A stretch of 64,000 nt of DNA from Comamonas testosteroni TK102 (GCF_000739375.1 NZ_CP006704.1:5332001-5396000), one strand, 5' to 3'. Shown: positions 9,414 through 18,782, numbered from the stretch's first letter. Notes: generated by a model not told the origin, from the letters alone. Numbers and translations: made by a program.

Positions 9414-11528
9414 TTACATTGCCAATCGCGAAAGATCCGCAACCCGGTTCACCGTCTCATGTAAGGCGGCCAGCAAACCCAGTCGATTGGCCTTGAGGGC
9501 TGGATCTTCCGCATTGACCATGACTTGTTCGAAGAACGCATCGACCGAAGCACGCAATGCTGCCAGGGTTTGCAGGCTGGCGGTGTAATCACCTGCTGCA
9601 AACTGTTGCTGAGCTTTCGGTGCCACCTGCTGCAGCACCGCATACAGGTCTTTTTCGGCCTGTTCCAGCAGCAGCGCGTCGTTCACCTGGGGCTGAACGT
9701 CAGCTTCGGCCTTCTTCAGAATGTTACCCACGCGCTTGTTGGCCGCCGCCAGGGCTGGAGCTTCTGGCAGGGTCGCAAAGGCACGCACGGCTTCCAGGCG
9801 CTTTTGCACGTCGGACAGGCGCTGGGGCTGCAGGGCCAGCACGGCTTCCACTTCCTGGGCGCTATAGCCTTGTTCGCGGAACATATTGGCGAGGCGGTCG
9901 TAGATGAATTCGACCAGTTGGGGCGTAGCGTCCTGGATCTTGTCGCCGAAAGCGGGCAAGGTGCTGACCAGCAGGGTTTCCAGATCCAGCTCCAGATCCT
10001 TTTCGACCAGCATGCGGATCACGCCCAGCGCATGACGGCGCAGGGCGAAAGGATCGCGGTCGCCGGTGGGCAGGTTGCCGATGCCGAACATGCCGACCAG
10101 GGTTTCGAGCTTGTCGGCCAGGGCCACGATCACGCCAACATCGCCGCGCGGCAGTTCGTCGCCGGCAAAGCGGGGCTTGTAGTGGTCTTCGATGGCGTCG
10201 GCCACGGCCACATCCAGGCCGTCGTTCTGGGCGTAGTAGCGGCCCATGATGCCTTGCAGCTCGGGGAACTCGCCCACCATGTCGGTGACCAGATCGGTCT
10301 TGGCCAGCATGGCTGCCTGATCGGCCAGACGGCTCAGCTCGGAGTTACCCAGTTGCTGGGCAATGCTCTTGGCGATAGCGCGTACGCGGGCGATGCGTTC
10401 GCCCTGCGTGCCCAGCTTGTTGTGGTAGACCACCTTGTCCAGTTGCTCGACGCGGCTGGCCAGGGTCTTTTTGCGGTCCTGGTCGAAGAAGAACTTGGCG
10501 TCGGCCAGACGCGGGCGCACCACACGCTCGTTGCCGCCGACCACGGCCGAAGCGTCCTGGGGCTGGATGTTGCTGACGATCAGGAACTGGTGAGTCAGCT
10601 TGCCGTTGGCGTCCAGCAGCGGGAAGTACTTCTGATTGGCCTTCATGGTCAGGATCAGGCATTCCTGGGGCACGGCCAGGAATTCCTTCTCGAATTCGCA
10701 GACCAGCACGTTGGGGCGCTCGACCAGGGCCGTCACCTCGTCCAGCAGGGCCGGGTCGTCGATGGGGATCACGCCGCCGCCAATGCGCTCGGCAGCTGCC
10801 TGCAGTTGGCGGGCAATATCGGCACGACGCTCGGTGAAGCTGGCGATCACGGCACCCTCTTCGCGCAGTTGCTCGGCATAGCTGTCGGCGTTCTGGATGA
10901 CCACGGGGTCCACAGCGGCTTCAAAGCGGTGACCATGGGTGGCGGCACCGGCCGTCAGGCCCAGGGCCTTCACGCCGATCAGCACCTGGGTGCCATGCAG
11001 CACGACCAGACCGTGGGCCGGACGCACAAAGTGCACGCTGGTCCAGCCGTCCTGCAACTGGTAGCGCATGACCTTGGGGATGGGCAGCTTGGCCAGCGCT
11101 TCGTCCAGAGCCTTTTGCACGCCATCGGTCAGCAGCACGCCCTTGGCCGTGGATTCGTAGAACAGGGCTTCGGCCTTGCCTTCGCCCTGGCGCTTCAGAG
11201 CGGCCACAGCGGATTCGTCGGCACCCAGGGCCGCCAGCTTTTTCAGCAGTGCAGCCGTGGGCTTGCCCTCGGCATCCAGCGCCACGGAGACTGGCATCAG
11301 CTTTTGCGAGACCGCCTTGTCTTCGGCCTGGGGCAGCACTTCGGTGATGTGCACGGCCAGGCGGCGGGGAGAGGCGTAGGCCGTCAGGCGCGACTCGGTC
11401 GATGCCAGCAGTCCCTGGGCCTTGAGCTGCTCGAAGATGACGGCAGCAAAAGCGTCACCCAGCTTTTGCAGCGCCTTGGGAGGCAGCTCTTCGACAAACA
11501 GTTCAACCAGTAGATTCGATGCGTTCAT
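9414..11528 (-). CDS. glyS: Glycine--tRNA ligase beta subunit
   Basis: The 704-residue protein begins LLVELFVEELPPKALQKLG, the signature of the beta subunit of the alpha2-beta2 bacterial glycyl-tRNA synthetase. It is full length for the family. Characteristic stretches include RLAVHITEV, MRYQLQDGWTSVHFVRPAH, the HD-like region around KTDLVTDMVGEFPELQG, and a C-terminal anticodon-binding helical domain. It is cytoplasmic, essential, and partners the alpha subunit encoded just upstream. GC content returns here to the chromosomal norm, so the glyS 3' end marks the right boundary of the AT-rich island. Confidence 0.97.
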   Translation of the reverse strand: MNASNLLVELFVEELPPKALQKLGDAFAAVIFEQLKAQGLLASTESRLTAYASPRRLAVHITEVLPQAEDKAVSQKLMPVSVALDAEGKPTAALLKKLAALGADESAVAALKRQGEGKAEALFYESTAKGVLLTDGVQKALDEALAKLPIPKVMRYQLQDGWTSVHFVRPAHGLVVLHGTQVLIGVKALGLTAGAATHGHRFEAAVDPVVIQNADSYAEQLREEGAVIASFTERRADIARQLQAAAERIGGGVIPIDDPALLDEVTALVERPNVLVCEFEKEFLAVPQECLILTMKANQKYFPLLDANGKLTHQFLIVSNIQPQDASAVVGGNERVVRPRLADAKFFFDQDRKKTLASRVEQLDKVVYHNKLGTQGERIARVRAIAKSIAQQLGNSELSRLADQAAMLAKTDLVTDMVGEFPELQGIMGRYYAQNDGLDVAVADAIEDHYKPRFAGDELPRGDVGVIVALADKLETLVGMFGIGNLPTGDRDPFALRRHALGVIRMLVEKDLELDLETLLVSTLPAFGDKIQDATPQLVEFIYDRLANMFREQGYSAQEVEAVLALQPQRLSDVQKRLEAVRAFATLPEAPALAAANKRVGNILKKAEADVQPQVNDALLLEQAEKDLYAVLQQVAPKAQQQFAAGDYTASLQTLAALRASVDAFFEQVMVNAEDPALKANRLGLLAALHETVNRVADLSRLAM

Positions 11529-11625
11529 GATGATTCTGATAGCAGTCAGCGCTTGTCAGATCAAGGCTGGCTGCTGAAATTTTGGAATATGGGACGGTGG
11601 TAGCGTGAAAGCGGCTCAGGCAGGT

Positions 11626-12591
11626 TCAGGCGGCTTTCTTGGCTGCCTGCTCTGCGGCCTTGGCCAGTTCTGCCAGCACCTCGTCGGCATGGGCCTTGGA
11701 AGCCATGGGGAAGCCCAGACGTGCACGGCTGTCCAGATAGCTCTTGCCCACGGCACGGGCCAGGTTGCGGATGCGGCCGATATAGGCAGCGCGCTCAGTC
11801 ACCGAGATGGCGCCACGGGCGTCCAGCAGGTTGAAGGTATGGGCGGCCTTGAGCACCTGCTCATAGGCGGGCAGCGCCAGCTGGGCGTCGATCAGCTGAT
11901 TGGCCGTGCCTTCATGGGCCGCAAAGGCGCTGAACAGGAACTCGGCATTCGAATGCTCGAAGTTGTAGGTGGACTGCTCCACTTCGTTCTGGTGGAACAC
12001 GTCGCCATAGGACAGGCCGTCGGTATAGACCAGGTCGTACACCGATTCCTTGCCCTGCAGATACATGGCCAGGCGTTCCAGGCCGTAAGTGATCTCGCCC
12101 GTGGCGGGCTTGCAGTCGATGCCGGCGACCTGCTGGAAGTAGGTGAACTGGGTCACCTCCATGCCGTTGAGCCAGACTTCCCAGCCCAGACCCCAGGCGC
12201 CCAGCGTGGGGTTCTCCCAGTCGTCCTCGACAAAGCGGATGTCGTTTTTCTTCAGATCGAAGCCCAGGGCTTCGAGCGAGCCCAGGTAGAGCTCGAGAAT
12301 ATTGTCGGGTGCGGGCTTGAGCACCACCTGGAACTGGTAGTAGTGCTGCAGGCGGTTGGGGTTCTCGCCGTAGCGACCGTCCTTGGGACGACGGCTGGGC
12401 TGCACATAGGCGGCCTTCCAGGGCTCGGGGCCGATGGCGCGCAGAAAGGTCGCGGTGTGCGAAGTGCCGGCGCCGACTTCCATGTCATAGGGCTGGAGCA
12501 ATGCACAGCCCTGTTCGGCCCAGTAGGACTGCAGTTTCAGAATGATTTGTTGGAAGGTCAGCATGACTTGTATACGTTCGCGCGTCTGCAA
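11626..12591 (-). CDS. glyQ: Glycine--tRNA ligase alpha subunit
   Basis: This 321-residue class II synthetase subunit has the near-invariant [41 protein letters not shown] and [20 protein letters not shown] blocks, which form the glycyl-adenylate site. The C-terminus is Ala/Lys-rich. The frame begins [15 protein letters not shown]; the internal Met at residue 10 (position 12564) matches the usual start of the family and is a plausible alternative. It lies 97 bases upstream of glyS on the same strand and is presumably co-transcribed with it. Confidence 0.96.
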   Translation of the reverse strand: MQTRERIQVMLTFQQIILKLQSYWAEQGCALLQPYDMEVGAGTSHTATFLRAIGPEPWKAAYVQPSRRPKDGRYGENPNRLQHYYQFQVVLKPAPDNILELYLGSLEALGFDLKKNDIRFVEDDWENPTLGAWGLGWEVWLNGMEVTQFTYFQQVAGIDCKPATGEITYGLERLAMYLQGKESVYDLVYTDGLSYGDVFHQNEVEQSTYNFEHSNAEFLFSAFAAHEGTANQLIDAQLALPAYEQVLKAAHTFNLLDARGAISVTERAAYIGRIRNLARAVGKSYLDSRARLGFPMASKAHADEVLAELAKAAEQAAKKAA

Positions 12592-12954
12592 TCACTGGCG
12601 ATTGCGGGCGGCATCTTCATTAAGAGGTGTTCTGGGCGGTATCGACCGCATAAGCGGTAGATTCTAAGTCTGTGCCACTGATCACGGACGTAGTCTGTCT
12701 GCGCGGCCCCACAGCAGGCACTTTCACGAAAGGGCTCCAGCCGGTGATTTCAAACTGTGGAAATCAAAACGCTAGCACTTACCACCCGTGGACAGGCAAA
12801 TACAGCGTCAATCGATGCTAAAACTGTTGTATGGCATGCGCTATGCGCTCACTTTTTAACAATTTCCGCGCAACTGCCATGCATCACGGAACCGGCCGCT
12901 GCGGTTTGCCTCCTAGAATGATTCCTTTCCCGTCATCCTCTTTCGGAGCACGTC
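12592..12954. other. Intergenic region between divergent glyQ and the SPFH gene
   Basis: About 360 bases with no supported gene. It must contain the promoters of glyQS (leftward) and of the SPFH cluster (rightward), but I could not pick convincing -35/-10 pairs. The right end has TTTCGGAGCACGTC just before the SPFH start, giving a GGAG ribosome site six bases from ATG 12955. Confidence 0.6.
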
Positions 12955-14064
12955 ATGGATTTCATGAAAATCATCACCAAGCAACTGATCGAAATCATCG
13001 AATGGACCGATGATTCGCGCGACACGCTGTCGTATCGCTGGCCTGATGAAGACAAGGAAATCAAGAACGGCGCCCAGCTCATCGTGCGTGAGTCGCAGCA
13101 GGTGCAGTTCGTCTCCGAAGGCCAGTTCGCAGACCTGTTCAACCCGGGCCGCTATCTGCTGACCACGCAGAACATCCCGATCCTGTCCACGCTGCGCGGC
13201 TGGAAGTACGGCTTCAACTCTCCCTTCAAGTGCGATGTCTACTACATCAACACGCGCTTGTTCACGGGCAACAAATGGGGCACCTCCAACCCCATCATGA
13301 TGCGCGACAAGGACTTTGGCGTGATCCGTCTGCGCGCCTTCGGTACCTATGACTTCCGCATCACCAACGCCGCCCTGTTCCTCAAGGAAGTGGCGGGCAC
13401 GGACCAGAACTTCCGCATCGACGAGTTTGCCGACACCATGCGCTCGCGCATTGTCAGCATCTTCTCCGAAGCCCTGGCCAAGGCCCAGGTACCGGCACTC
13501 GACGTGGCCCAGCGCTACAGCGAGCTGGGCGACGCGCTGCTGCAGCTCATCAACCCGGCCGTCAGCGAGAAATACGGCCTGGAAATCACCAGCTTCCTGC
13601 TGGAAAACGTTTCCGTGCCGCCCGAAGTGGAGCAGGCCATCGACAAGCGCTCCAGCATGGGCGCCATCGGCAACCTCAACGACTATGTGAAGTACCAGAT
13701 GGGCCAGGCCATGGCCAACGGCGGCGAAGGCGCTGCCGCAGCCACCATTCCGGCCACCATGGCCATGGGCTTCGGCATGGCCCAGGAAATGATGAAGGGC
13801 ATGCAGGGCGGCGGTGCGGCAGGCACGCCAGCCGCTGCAGTGGCAGACCCCTTTTCGCCGGCTGCAGCCCAAGCCGCCCAGACGCCTGCAGCCCCGGCCT
13901 CGGCCGGCCTGCAGGTGCTGACTCCCGCCCAGGCGGCCCAGGTGCTGGGCGTGGCCGAAGCCGATGTACTGGCCGAAATCCAGGCCGGCAACCTCAAGGC
14001 CCGCCAGATCGGCAGCCAGTGGCGCATCGCCCAGGTTGCGCTGGACGAATTCCTGCGCGGCTGA
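12955..14064 (+). CDS. SPFH-domain (YdjI/virion-core-like) protein with C-terminal excisionase-type helix-turn-helix
   Basis: The protein has 369 residues in three parts. Residues 1-230 form an SPFH/Band-7-like domain of the YdjI type: early IIEWTDDSRDTLSYRWPDED, then QFVSEGQFADLFNPGRYLLT, and later FLLENVSVPPEVEQAIDKRS. Residues 235-315 are a low-complexity Ala/Gly/Pro linker. Residues 320-369 (LTPAQAAQVLGVAEADVLAE, then GSQWRIAQVALDEFLR) match MerR/excisionase-type DNA-binding helices. There is no signal peptide; SPFH proteins assemble at the inner membrane. It is the first of three rightward genes ending in a zinc-ribbon membrane protein. Bacillus YdjI, as I recall, ends in a zinc ribbon instead, so the C-terminal helix-turn-helix is notable. 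GGAG lies six bases before ATG. The ligand of the helix-turn-helix domain is unknown; it may bind protein rather than DNA. Confidence 0.83.
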   Translation: MDFMKIITKQLIEIIEWTDDSRDTLSYRWPDEDKEIKNGAQLIVRESQQVQFVSEGQFADLFNPGRYLLTTQNIPILSTLRGWKYGFNSPFKCDVYYINTRLFTGNKWGTSNPIMMRDKDFGVIRLRAFGTYDFRITNAALFLKEVAGTDQNFRIDEFADTMRSRIVSIFSEALAKAQVPALDVAQRYSELGDALLQLINPAVSEKYGLEITSFLLENVSVPPEVEQAIDKRSSMGAIGNLNDYVKYQMGQAMANGGEGAAAATIPATMAMGFGMAQEMMKGMQGGGAAGTPAAAVADPFSPAAAQAAQTPAAPASAGLQVLTPAQAAQVLGVAEADVLAEIQAGNLKARQIGSQWRIAQVALDEFLRG

Positions 14065-14093
14065 TCCGCAACCCATGGCATCGGGTGCACGTC

Positions 14094-14477
14094 ATGAATG
14101 AACACAAACCGGTTTTCATCAGCACCACTCCGGTGCTGGCATCGCTGGACATGGCGCGCACCGTGGCTTTCTACGCCCGCGTGCTGGGCGCCAGAACCGT
14201 TCACGCCCAGCCCGGCGAGTACGCCATCGTCTCGCTGAGTGGACTGGAGCTGCATTTCTGGGCCTGCCAGGACCCGGAGATTCCCAGGCAGACCAGCTGC
14301 CGTATCCAGGTGGCGGGAATTGCCGCCCTGCATGCGCAGTGTCTGGCCGAGAATGCAGTTCACCCCAACGGCGGTCTGCGCCAGCAGCCTTGGGGCACCC
14401 AGGAATTCAGTCTTCTCGACGAGGATGGCAACTGCGTGACCTTCTACGAAACTCATCCAGCCGCTGCTGCCGCCTGA
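14094..14477 (+). CDS. VOC (glyoxalase/bleomycin-resistance) family protein
   Basis: The 127 residues show the paired beta-alpha-beta-beta-beta modules of the vicinal-oxygen-chelate fold: VLASLDMARTVAFYARVLGA, then YAIVSLSGLELHFW, and near the end TQEFSLLDEDGNCVTFYE with the usual glutamate. Such small single-domain members act as dimers, either as metal enzymes or as binding proteins for antibiotics. The start is set at ATG 14094, 29 bases after the SPFH stop; an upstream in-frame ATG at 14019 would lie inside the SPFH gene. Its place between the SPFH and zinc-ribbon genes suggests co-transcription, but a functional link is only inference. Confidence 0.8.
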   Translation: MNEHKPVFISTTPVLASLDMARTVAFYARVLGARTVHAQPGEYAIVSLSGLELHFWACQDPEIPRQTSCRIQVAGIAALHAQCLAENAVHPNGGLRQQPWGTQEFSLLDEDGNCVTFYETHPAAAAA

Positions 14478-14490
14478 CCCCGTTTTTGCC

Positions 14491-15660
14491 GTGGCCACAC
14501 CCGCTTCTTCCTCTCGCTCTTCCGGATCTGCATTCACCCCTGTCTCCGAGACTGCGCCCCCCTCCATGGTGGGCAAGCATGTCTGCCCCGAATGCGGCGG
14601 CAATCTGGAGTGGAATGCCAAGGCCCAGTCGCTCAAATGCCCATACTGCGGCACCGTCGTTCCCTGGAGCGAGCAGACACAGCCCGAGCTGGGACGCGCC
14701 GTGGTGGAGCAGGATCTGGCCGAGGCCTTGCGCAACCCGGCCAGCGGTCGCGGTTGGGGCTCGGACGAGCGCTACGAGGTGCAGTGCCAGAACTGCCGCG
14801 CCATCTCGGTGTTTCTCGGCAAGAACGTGGCCCAGCGCTGCGACTTCTGCGGCTCGCCGGCCATCGTCGCCCATGAGGAGCGCAGCGACGCCATCACGCC
14901 GCAGAGCATTCTGCCGTTCAAGATCAGCGACGGCCAGATTCGCGACAAGATCCGCCAGTGGTATGGCAGCCGCTGGTTTGCACCCAGCAAGCTCAAGAGC
15001 GCCGCGCTGACGGACACGCTGCACGGCGTCTATCTGCCCTATTGGACCTTTGACGCCCATGCCAGCGCACAGTGGTGGGCAGAGGCCGGCTATTACTACT
15101 ACACCACCGAGTCCTATCGCGACGGCAACGGCAATCTGCAGACCCGCCAGGTCCAGCATGTGCGCTGGGAGCCGGCATCGGGCAGCTTGCAGCATTTCTT
15201 CGACGATGAGCTGGTGCCCGGCACCGTGGGCGTGCAGGCCCATCTGCTGCGCCAGGTGGAGCCCTTCCCGACCACCACCGACCTCAAGCCCTACAGCCCG
15301 GAGTTCGTGCGAGGCTGGACGGTGGAGCGCTACCAGGTGGACCTCTCCAAGGCTGCCAGGATCAACGAGGAGGACATGGACAACCAGCTGCGCAGCATGT
15401 GCTCGCGTGAGGTGCCGGGCGACACGCAGCGCAATCTGCAGGTCCAGCGCCAATACTCGGGGCGCAGCTTCAAGCACACGCTGGTGCCGGTCTGGCTGGT
15501 CGGCTACACCTATGGCAGCAAGACCTACCAGATCGTGGCCAATGGCTATACCGGCCAGATTGCGGGCGAGCGGCCTTACAGCTGGGTCAAGATCATGTTT
15601 GCCGTACTGGCCGTGATCTTGCTGTTGGTGCTGATTGCACCGCTGTTTGTGCAGCAGTGA
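14491..15660 (+). CDS. Zinc-ribbon membrane protein (YdjG-like), GTG start
   Basis: This 389-residue protein has two N-terminal treble-clef/zinc-ribbon pairs, CPECGG..CPYCG (near residues 32-53) and CQNCR..CDFCG (near 98-120). A long soluble middle follows with conserved aromatic blocks (LPYWTFDAHASAQWWAEAGY), then one C-terminal transmembrane helix (IMFAVLAVILLLVLIAPLF). The tail anchor places the zinc domains in the cytoplasm. Similar proteins are often mislabelled as PriA-like or TFIIB-like because of the ribbons; no helicase or nuclease motif is present. It follows the VOC gene by 13 bases. The GTG start has no clear ribosome site, and ATG 14566 just before the first ribbon is an alternative. 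Confidence 0.78.
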   Translation: MATPASSSRSSGSAFTPVSETAPPSMVGKHVCPECGGNLEWNAKAQSLKCPYCGTVVPWSEQTQPELGRAVVEQDLAEALRNPASGRGWGSDERYEVQCQNCRAISVFLGKNVAQRCDFCGSPAIVAHEERSDAITPQSILPFKISDGQIRDKIRQWYGSRWFAPSKLKSAALTDTLHGVYLPYWTFDAHASAQWWAEAGYYYYTTESYRDGNGNLQTRQVQHVRWEPASGSLQHFFDDELVPGTVGVQAHLLRQVEPFPTTTDLKPYSPEFVRGWTVERYQVDLSKAARINEEDMDNQLRSMCSREVPGDTQRNLQVQRQYSGRSFKHTLVPVWLVGYTYGSKTYQIVANGYTGQIAGERPYSWVKIMFAVLAVILLLVLIAPLFVQQ

Positions 15661-15710
15661 TCGCCTGCCATACCTGCCAGAGACACCGAGCAAGGACCTG
15701 AGCCGGCCGC

Positions 15711-15800
15711 GCCGCCCCGCAGCGATGGTGCCGCCCCCCTACCGCGTAGCGAGAGAGGGGGAGGCGGTGGGGCCGCCTAGGTGGGGCTATTCAGGGGGTG
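15711..15800 (-). repeat. GC-rich stop-adjacent dispersed repeat, copy 1
   Basis: Read on the minus strand this begins CACCCCCTGAATAGC right behind the oxidoreductase stop, passes CTCCCCCTCTCTCGC, and ends GCTGCGGGGCGGC. It shares order and most bases with copies at 19941-20034 and 52825-52903. All three start at or within about a dozen bases of a stop codon and run away from it. The complementary CCCCTC/GAGGGG tracts can form a stem, so it may act as a REP-like mRNA 3' stabiliser or terminator. Confidence 0.7.
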
Positions 15801-15801
15801 A

Positions 15802-16918
15802 CTACCAATTTCCCCAGACTTCCTCGGCCAGACCAAACGCCGTGCTCGCTCCCGAGCCGCTGGTCACCGCAACCACGCGTGTCGCGGCATCGGGCGCTTT
15901 GACAAAACAAGGGGCTTCGGCACTGGAAGGGTAGATACCCGTCCAGCGCTCCACAACCTGGGCCTTGTCGATATGCAGCGCCTCGTGCATATGGCGCAGC
16001 ATGAGCTGGTCGACGGCTTCGCTGGCAAAAGGCTGGGGCGCGCTGCCGTAGTGGTGCGAATCGCCCACCACCAGCGAGCCGTCGGCGCTTTGCACGGCAA
16101 TCAGGTGGATGCCGTGCTTCAGGCTTTGCGCCTCCTCAAGTTCCAGCTGAGCGCGCAGTGCAGCGGCTTCGGGCAGCGCGCTATAGCCCTCGTAGCGCAC
16201 CAGGCTCAGATCCCCCATGACCGATCCTTCGAGCTTGAAGCCTGCTTGCGGCTGCACGCGCAACATCTGCAACTGGCACAGCTGCACTTTGTGATCAGTC
16301 CATTCGCTGGCGAACAGCCCCCCCCTGATCGGCGTTGTTGCAGACCACCACACGTTCGGCATGGTAAGTACCTCGCGAGGTGGTGACGCGCGGGGTTGCC
16401 ACTTCCGTCACGCTTTCGCTATAGGCGAAATCCACTCCAAGCGTCTGCTGCAGCCACAGGGCCAGTTGCGGGATGGCGGTGCGCGACTCCACGCGCAGCT
16501 CATACGGGCTGTAGAGCACGGATTGCAGCCCGTCGGTGCGCAGCGCCGAATGGCGCGCTGCGGCCTGGGCTGGCGTCAGCAGCTCACAATCTGCGCCCAT
16601 TTCGGTGTGCATAAAGGCTTCAAGCACAGCAGCAGCCGCAGGACGGCGCGCCGTCAGCCACAGTCCGGCATGCACGACATCGATTCCGGCCTTGGGGGCA
16701 ATCTCGGCCCAGACATCGCGTGAGCGCATGGCGCGCCGCCAATGGGAGCCGGCGCGCTGCCCCGTGATGGTGACAAAGCCAAAGTTGCGAATCGAGGCGC
16801 CCAGGCAGGCGCCGTCGCGCTCTATCACCAGCACGGAGCGGCCGCGCGTGGCAGCGGTATAGGCATGCGCCAGGCCGACAATGCCGGCGCCGACGACGAT
16901 CAGATCGTAGTTTTTCAT
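15802..16918 (-). pseudogene. FAD-dependent oxidoreductase of the phosphonate-associated group (TIGR03364-like), frameshifted in a G8 run
   Basis: The first 190 residues form a DAO-type FAD domain: YDLIVVGAGIVGLAHAYTAA with the dinucleotide glycine motif, ERDGACLGASIRNFGFV, then VVVCNNADQGG. The frame then shifts at eight consecutive C on the plus strand (16318-16325). Removing one base restores a continuous protein of about 371 residues, continuing LFASEWTDHKVQLCQLQMLR and ending TAFGLAEEVWGNW. That is the normal length for this clade, which clusters with 2-aminoethylphosphonate transport genes and is thought to oxidise aminophosphonates. It lies 97 bases after the ABC permease, probably in one operon. 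The shift could be a real knockout, phase variation in the homopolymer, or a sequencing error. Confidence 0.8.
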
Positions 16919-17015
16919 AGCGTTACAGAAAAAGCAGACAAGCCAAGTCCCTGCCGCAGCGCCAGAGCGATGCAGCGAGAGACGTTCAGGGAATCAAGTG
17001 ATGTGGAGAAAGTCC

Positions 17016-18782
17016 TCAGCGCTGGCGCCAGTGCTGGGTACGCCGCTGCAGCCAGGCATCCAGCAGCGCAATCAGCAGGCGACCCGCGGCTGCAGTGGCA
17101 AAGATCAGCGTGGCCATGGCGGCGGCGGGAGCAATGTCGCCTGCGTCATCCATGGCCAGCACGGCCACCGAGGCCAGTGTGGTTTCGGGCGAGTACAAGA
17201 AGACCACTGCCGACACCGTGGTCATGGCATTCACGAAGAAGTAGCCCGCTACCTGCATCACCGCAGGCAGGCACACGGGCAGATGCACACGCCACAGCAG
17301 CGTCCAGAACGGCACGCCCATGGAATCGGCCACGCGCTCGTATTCGGCGTCCAGTTGCTGCAAGGCGGTGAGCTGGGTGATGTGTGCCACCGAGAAGAAA
17401 TGCGCCACCGAGCACAGCACCAGAATGCCCATGGATCCATACAGAAAGTGCAGCGGATTGCCGCCCGCATTGAAGAACAGGATATAGCCCAGACCCAGCG
17501 CCAGCCCTGGCACCGCCATGGGCAGCGTGGCCACCGCGTGCAGCCACTGGCGCGCGCGCACCCAGCCTGTGGGCCTGGCCACCAGATAGGCGCTCAGAAA
17601 GCTCAGCAACGCACCGGTCACTGCCGTGGCCGCGGCCATGGTCAGCGAGTTGGCGTAACTGGCCCAGCCGCCGCCGTCCATCATGTCGAACTGGTAGTGC
17701 TTGAAGCTCAGGCTCAGGTTGTAGGGCCAGAAGCTGACCAGGGATGCCAGCACGGCCATGCCCATCATCGCCAGCAGCGCCAAAGCCATCAGGCTGCAAT
17801 ACACCAGCAGCGCGCGGTCGAGCACCGCGCAGGGCTGCGGCACCAGAGGCACGGCCCGCACGCTCATGGCAGCGGCCTGCCGGACACGCAAATGGCGCTC
17901 GGCAGCAAAGGCCAGGCCCGCAGGCACCAGCAGCAGCATGGCCACCACGGCACCCATGGACAGGTTTTGCTGGCCAATCACCTGCTTGTAGATATCGGTG
18001 GCCAGCATCTGCGTGTTGCCACCAATCACCTTGGGCACGCCAAAGTCAGTCACCACCAGAACGAACACCACAAACCAGGCAATCATCAGCCCGTAACGGC
18101 TGGCTGGCAGCGTGACCTGACAGAAGCTGCGCCAGCGGCCCGCGCCCAGCGTGGCGGCGGCCTCATACAGGCGCGCATCGCCCGAGGCCAGCGTGGTGCA
18201 CAGAATCATCAGCGCATGCGGAAACGTCCACAGCACCGAGCCAAGAATGATGCCAAACGGGCCGTAGGCCGTGCCGCCCGCCAACCAGCTCTTGAGCAGA
18301 CCCTGTGCGCCAAAAAGATAGATCAGGCTGATGGCCAAGAGCAGCGACGGCGCCAGCAGAGGCACCAGGGCGATCGCGCGAAAGAACCTGGCCAGCGGCA
18401 TGCAGCTGCGCATCACGCCATAGGCATAGCCATAGGCCAGGGCCACACACAAGGTGCTGCTGACGGCCGACAGCCACAGGCTGTTGAACAGTGACTGGCC
18501 TACGCCCGGCATTTGCGCGTAGGCGAGGTACTGGGCCAGGCCCGAGAACTTGCCATCGGCCGACACAAAGCTGCGGCCCAGCAGCGCTCCCACGGGCAGT
18601 GCAATGGCCACCAGCAGCGCGCCCAGCAGGCCCAGCACCAGCGCGCCCAGCCAGAGCTTTTCCCAATGGAAGAATCGCGTTTTCCGTGGCGCCGCAGGGC
18701 TGATGCTGTGTTGCTGGCACGATGCCGCTGCGGGCGCATAGCTCCCCACGGGCAGCGCAGAAGAAGAGGCATCCATGCTCAT
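17016..18782 (-). CDS. 2-aminoethylphosphonate-type ABC transporter permease (fused, 588 aa)
   Basis: The protein has two consecutive binding-protein-dependent permease units of about six helices each, so a single chain replaces the usual two permeases. Each unit carries an EAA-type loop (first around LYEAAATLGAGRWRSFCQVT, second around EYERVADSMGVPFWTLLWRV). Fused permeases of this length are typical of the Fe3+/polyamine/phosphonate (FbpB/PhnU-V) group. The start overlaps the ATPase stop by four bases. With the oxidoreductase downstream and the binding protein upstream, 2-aminoethylphosphonate is the most likely substrate. Ferric iron or putrescine are the alternatives. Confidence 0.83.
   Translation of the reverse strand: MSMDASSSALPVGSYAPAAASCQQHSISPAAPRKTRFFHWEKLWLGALVLGLLGALLVAIALPVGALLGRSFVSADGKFSGLAQYLAYAQMPGVGQSLFNSLWLSAVSSTLCVALAYGYAYGVMRSCMPLARFFRAIALVPLLAPSLLLAISLIYLFGAQGLLKSWLAGGTAYGPFGIILGSVLWTFPHALMILCTTLASGDARLYEAAATLGAGRWRSFCQVTLPASRYGLMIAWFVVFVLVVTDFGVPKVIGGNTQMLATDIYKQVIGQQNLSMGAVVAMLLLVPAGLAFAAERHLRVRQAAAMSVRAVPLVPQPCAVLDRALLVYCSLMALALLAMMGMAVLASLVSFWPYNLSLSFKHYQFDMMDGGGWASYANSLTMAAATAVTGALLSFLSAYLVARPTGWVRARQWLHAVATLPMAVPGLALGLGYILFFNAGGNPLHFLYGSMGILVLCSVAHFFSVAHITQLTALQQLDAEYERVADSMGVPFWTLLWRVHLPVCLPAVMQVAGYFFVNAMTTVSAVVFLYSPETTLASVAVLAMDDAGDIAPAAAMATLIFATAAAGRLLIALLDAWLQRRTQHWRQR

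Noticed and set aside
9525..11513. Open frame of 662 codons antisense to glyS
   Set aside because: It is the mirror of GC3-biased glyS codons, rich in His/Gln/Leu/Val with no domain, and glyS itself is a clear essential gene.
13000..14064. SPFH protein as a phage or poxvirus-derived virion protein
   Set aside because: The name virion core protein is a historical annotation for this family; the surrounding genes are bacterial with normal composition.
16998..18494. Open frame of 498 codons antisense to the ABC permease
   Set aside because: It is almost all His/Gln/Arg/Gly, the shadow of hydrophobic codons in the permease.
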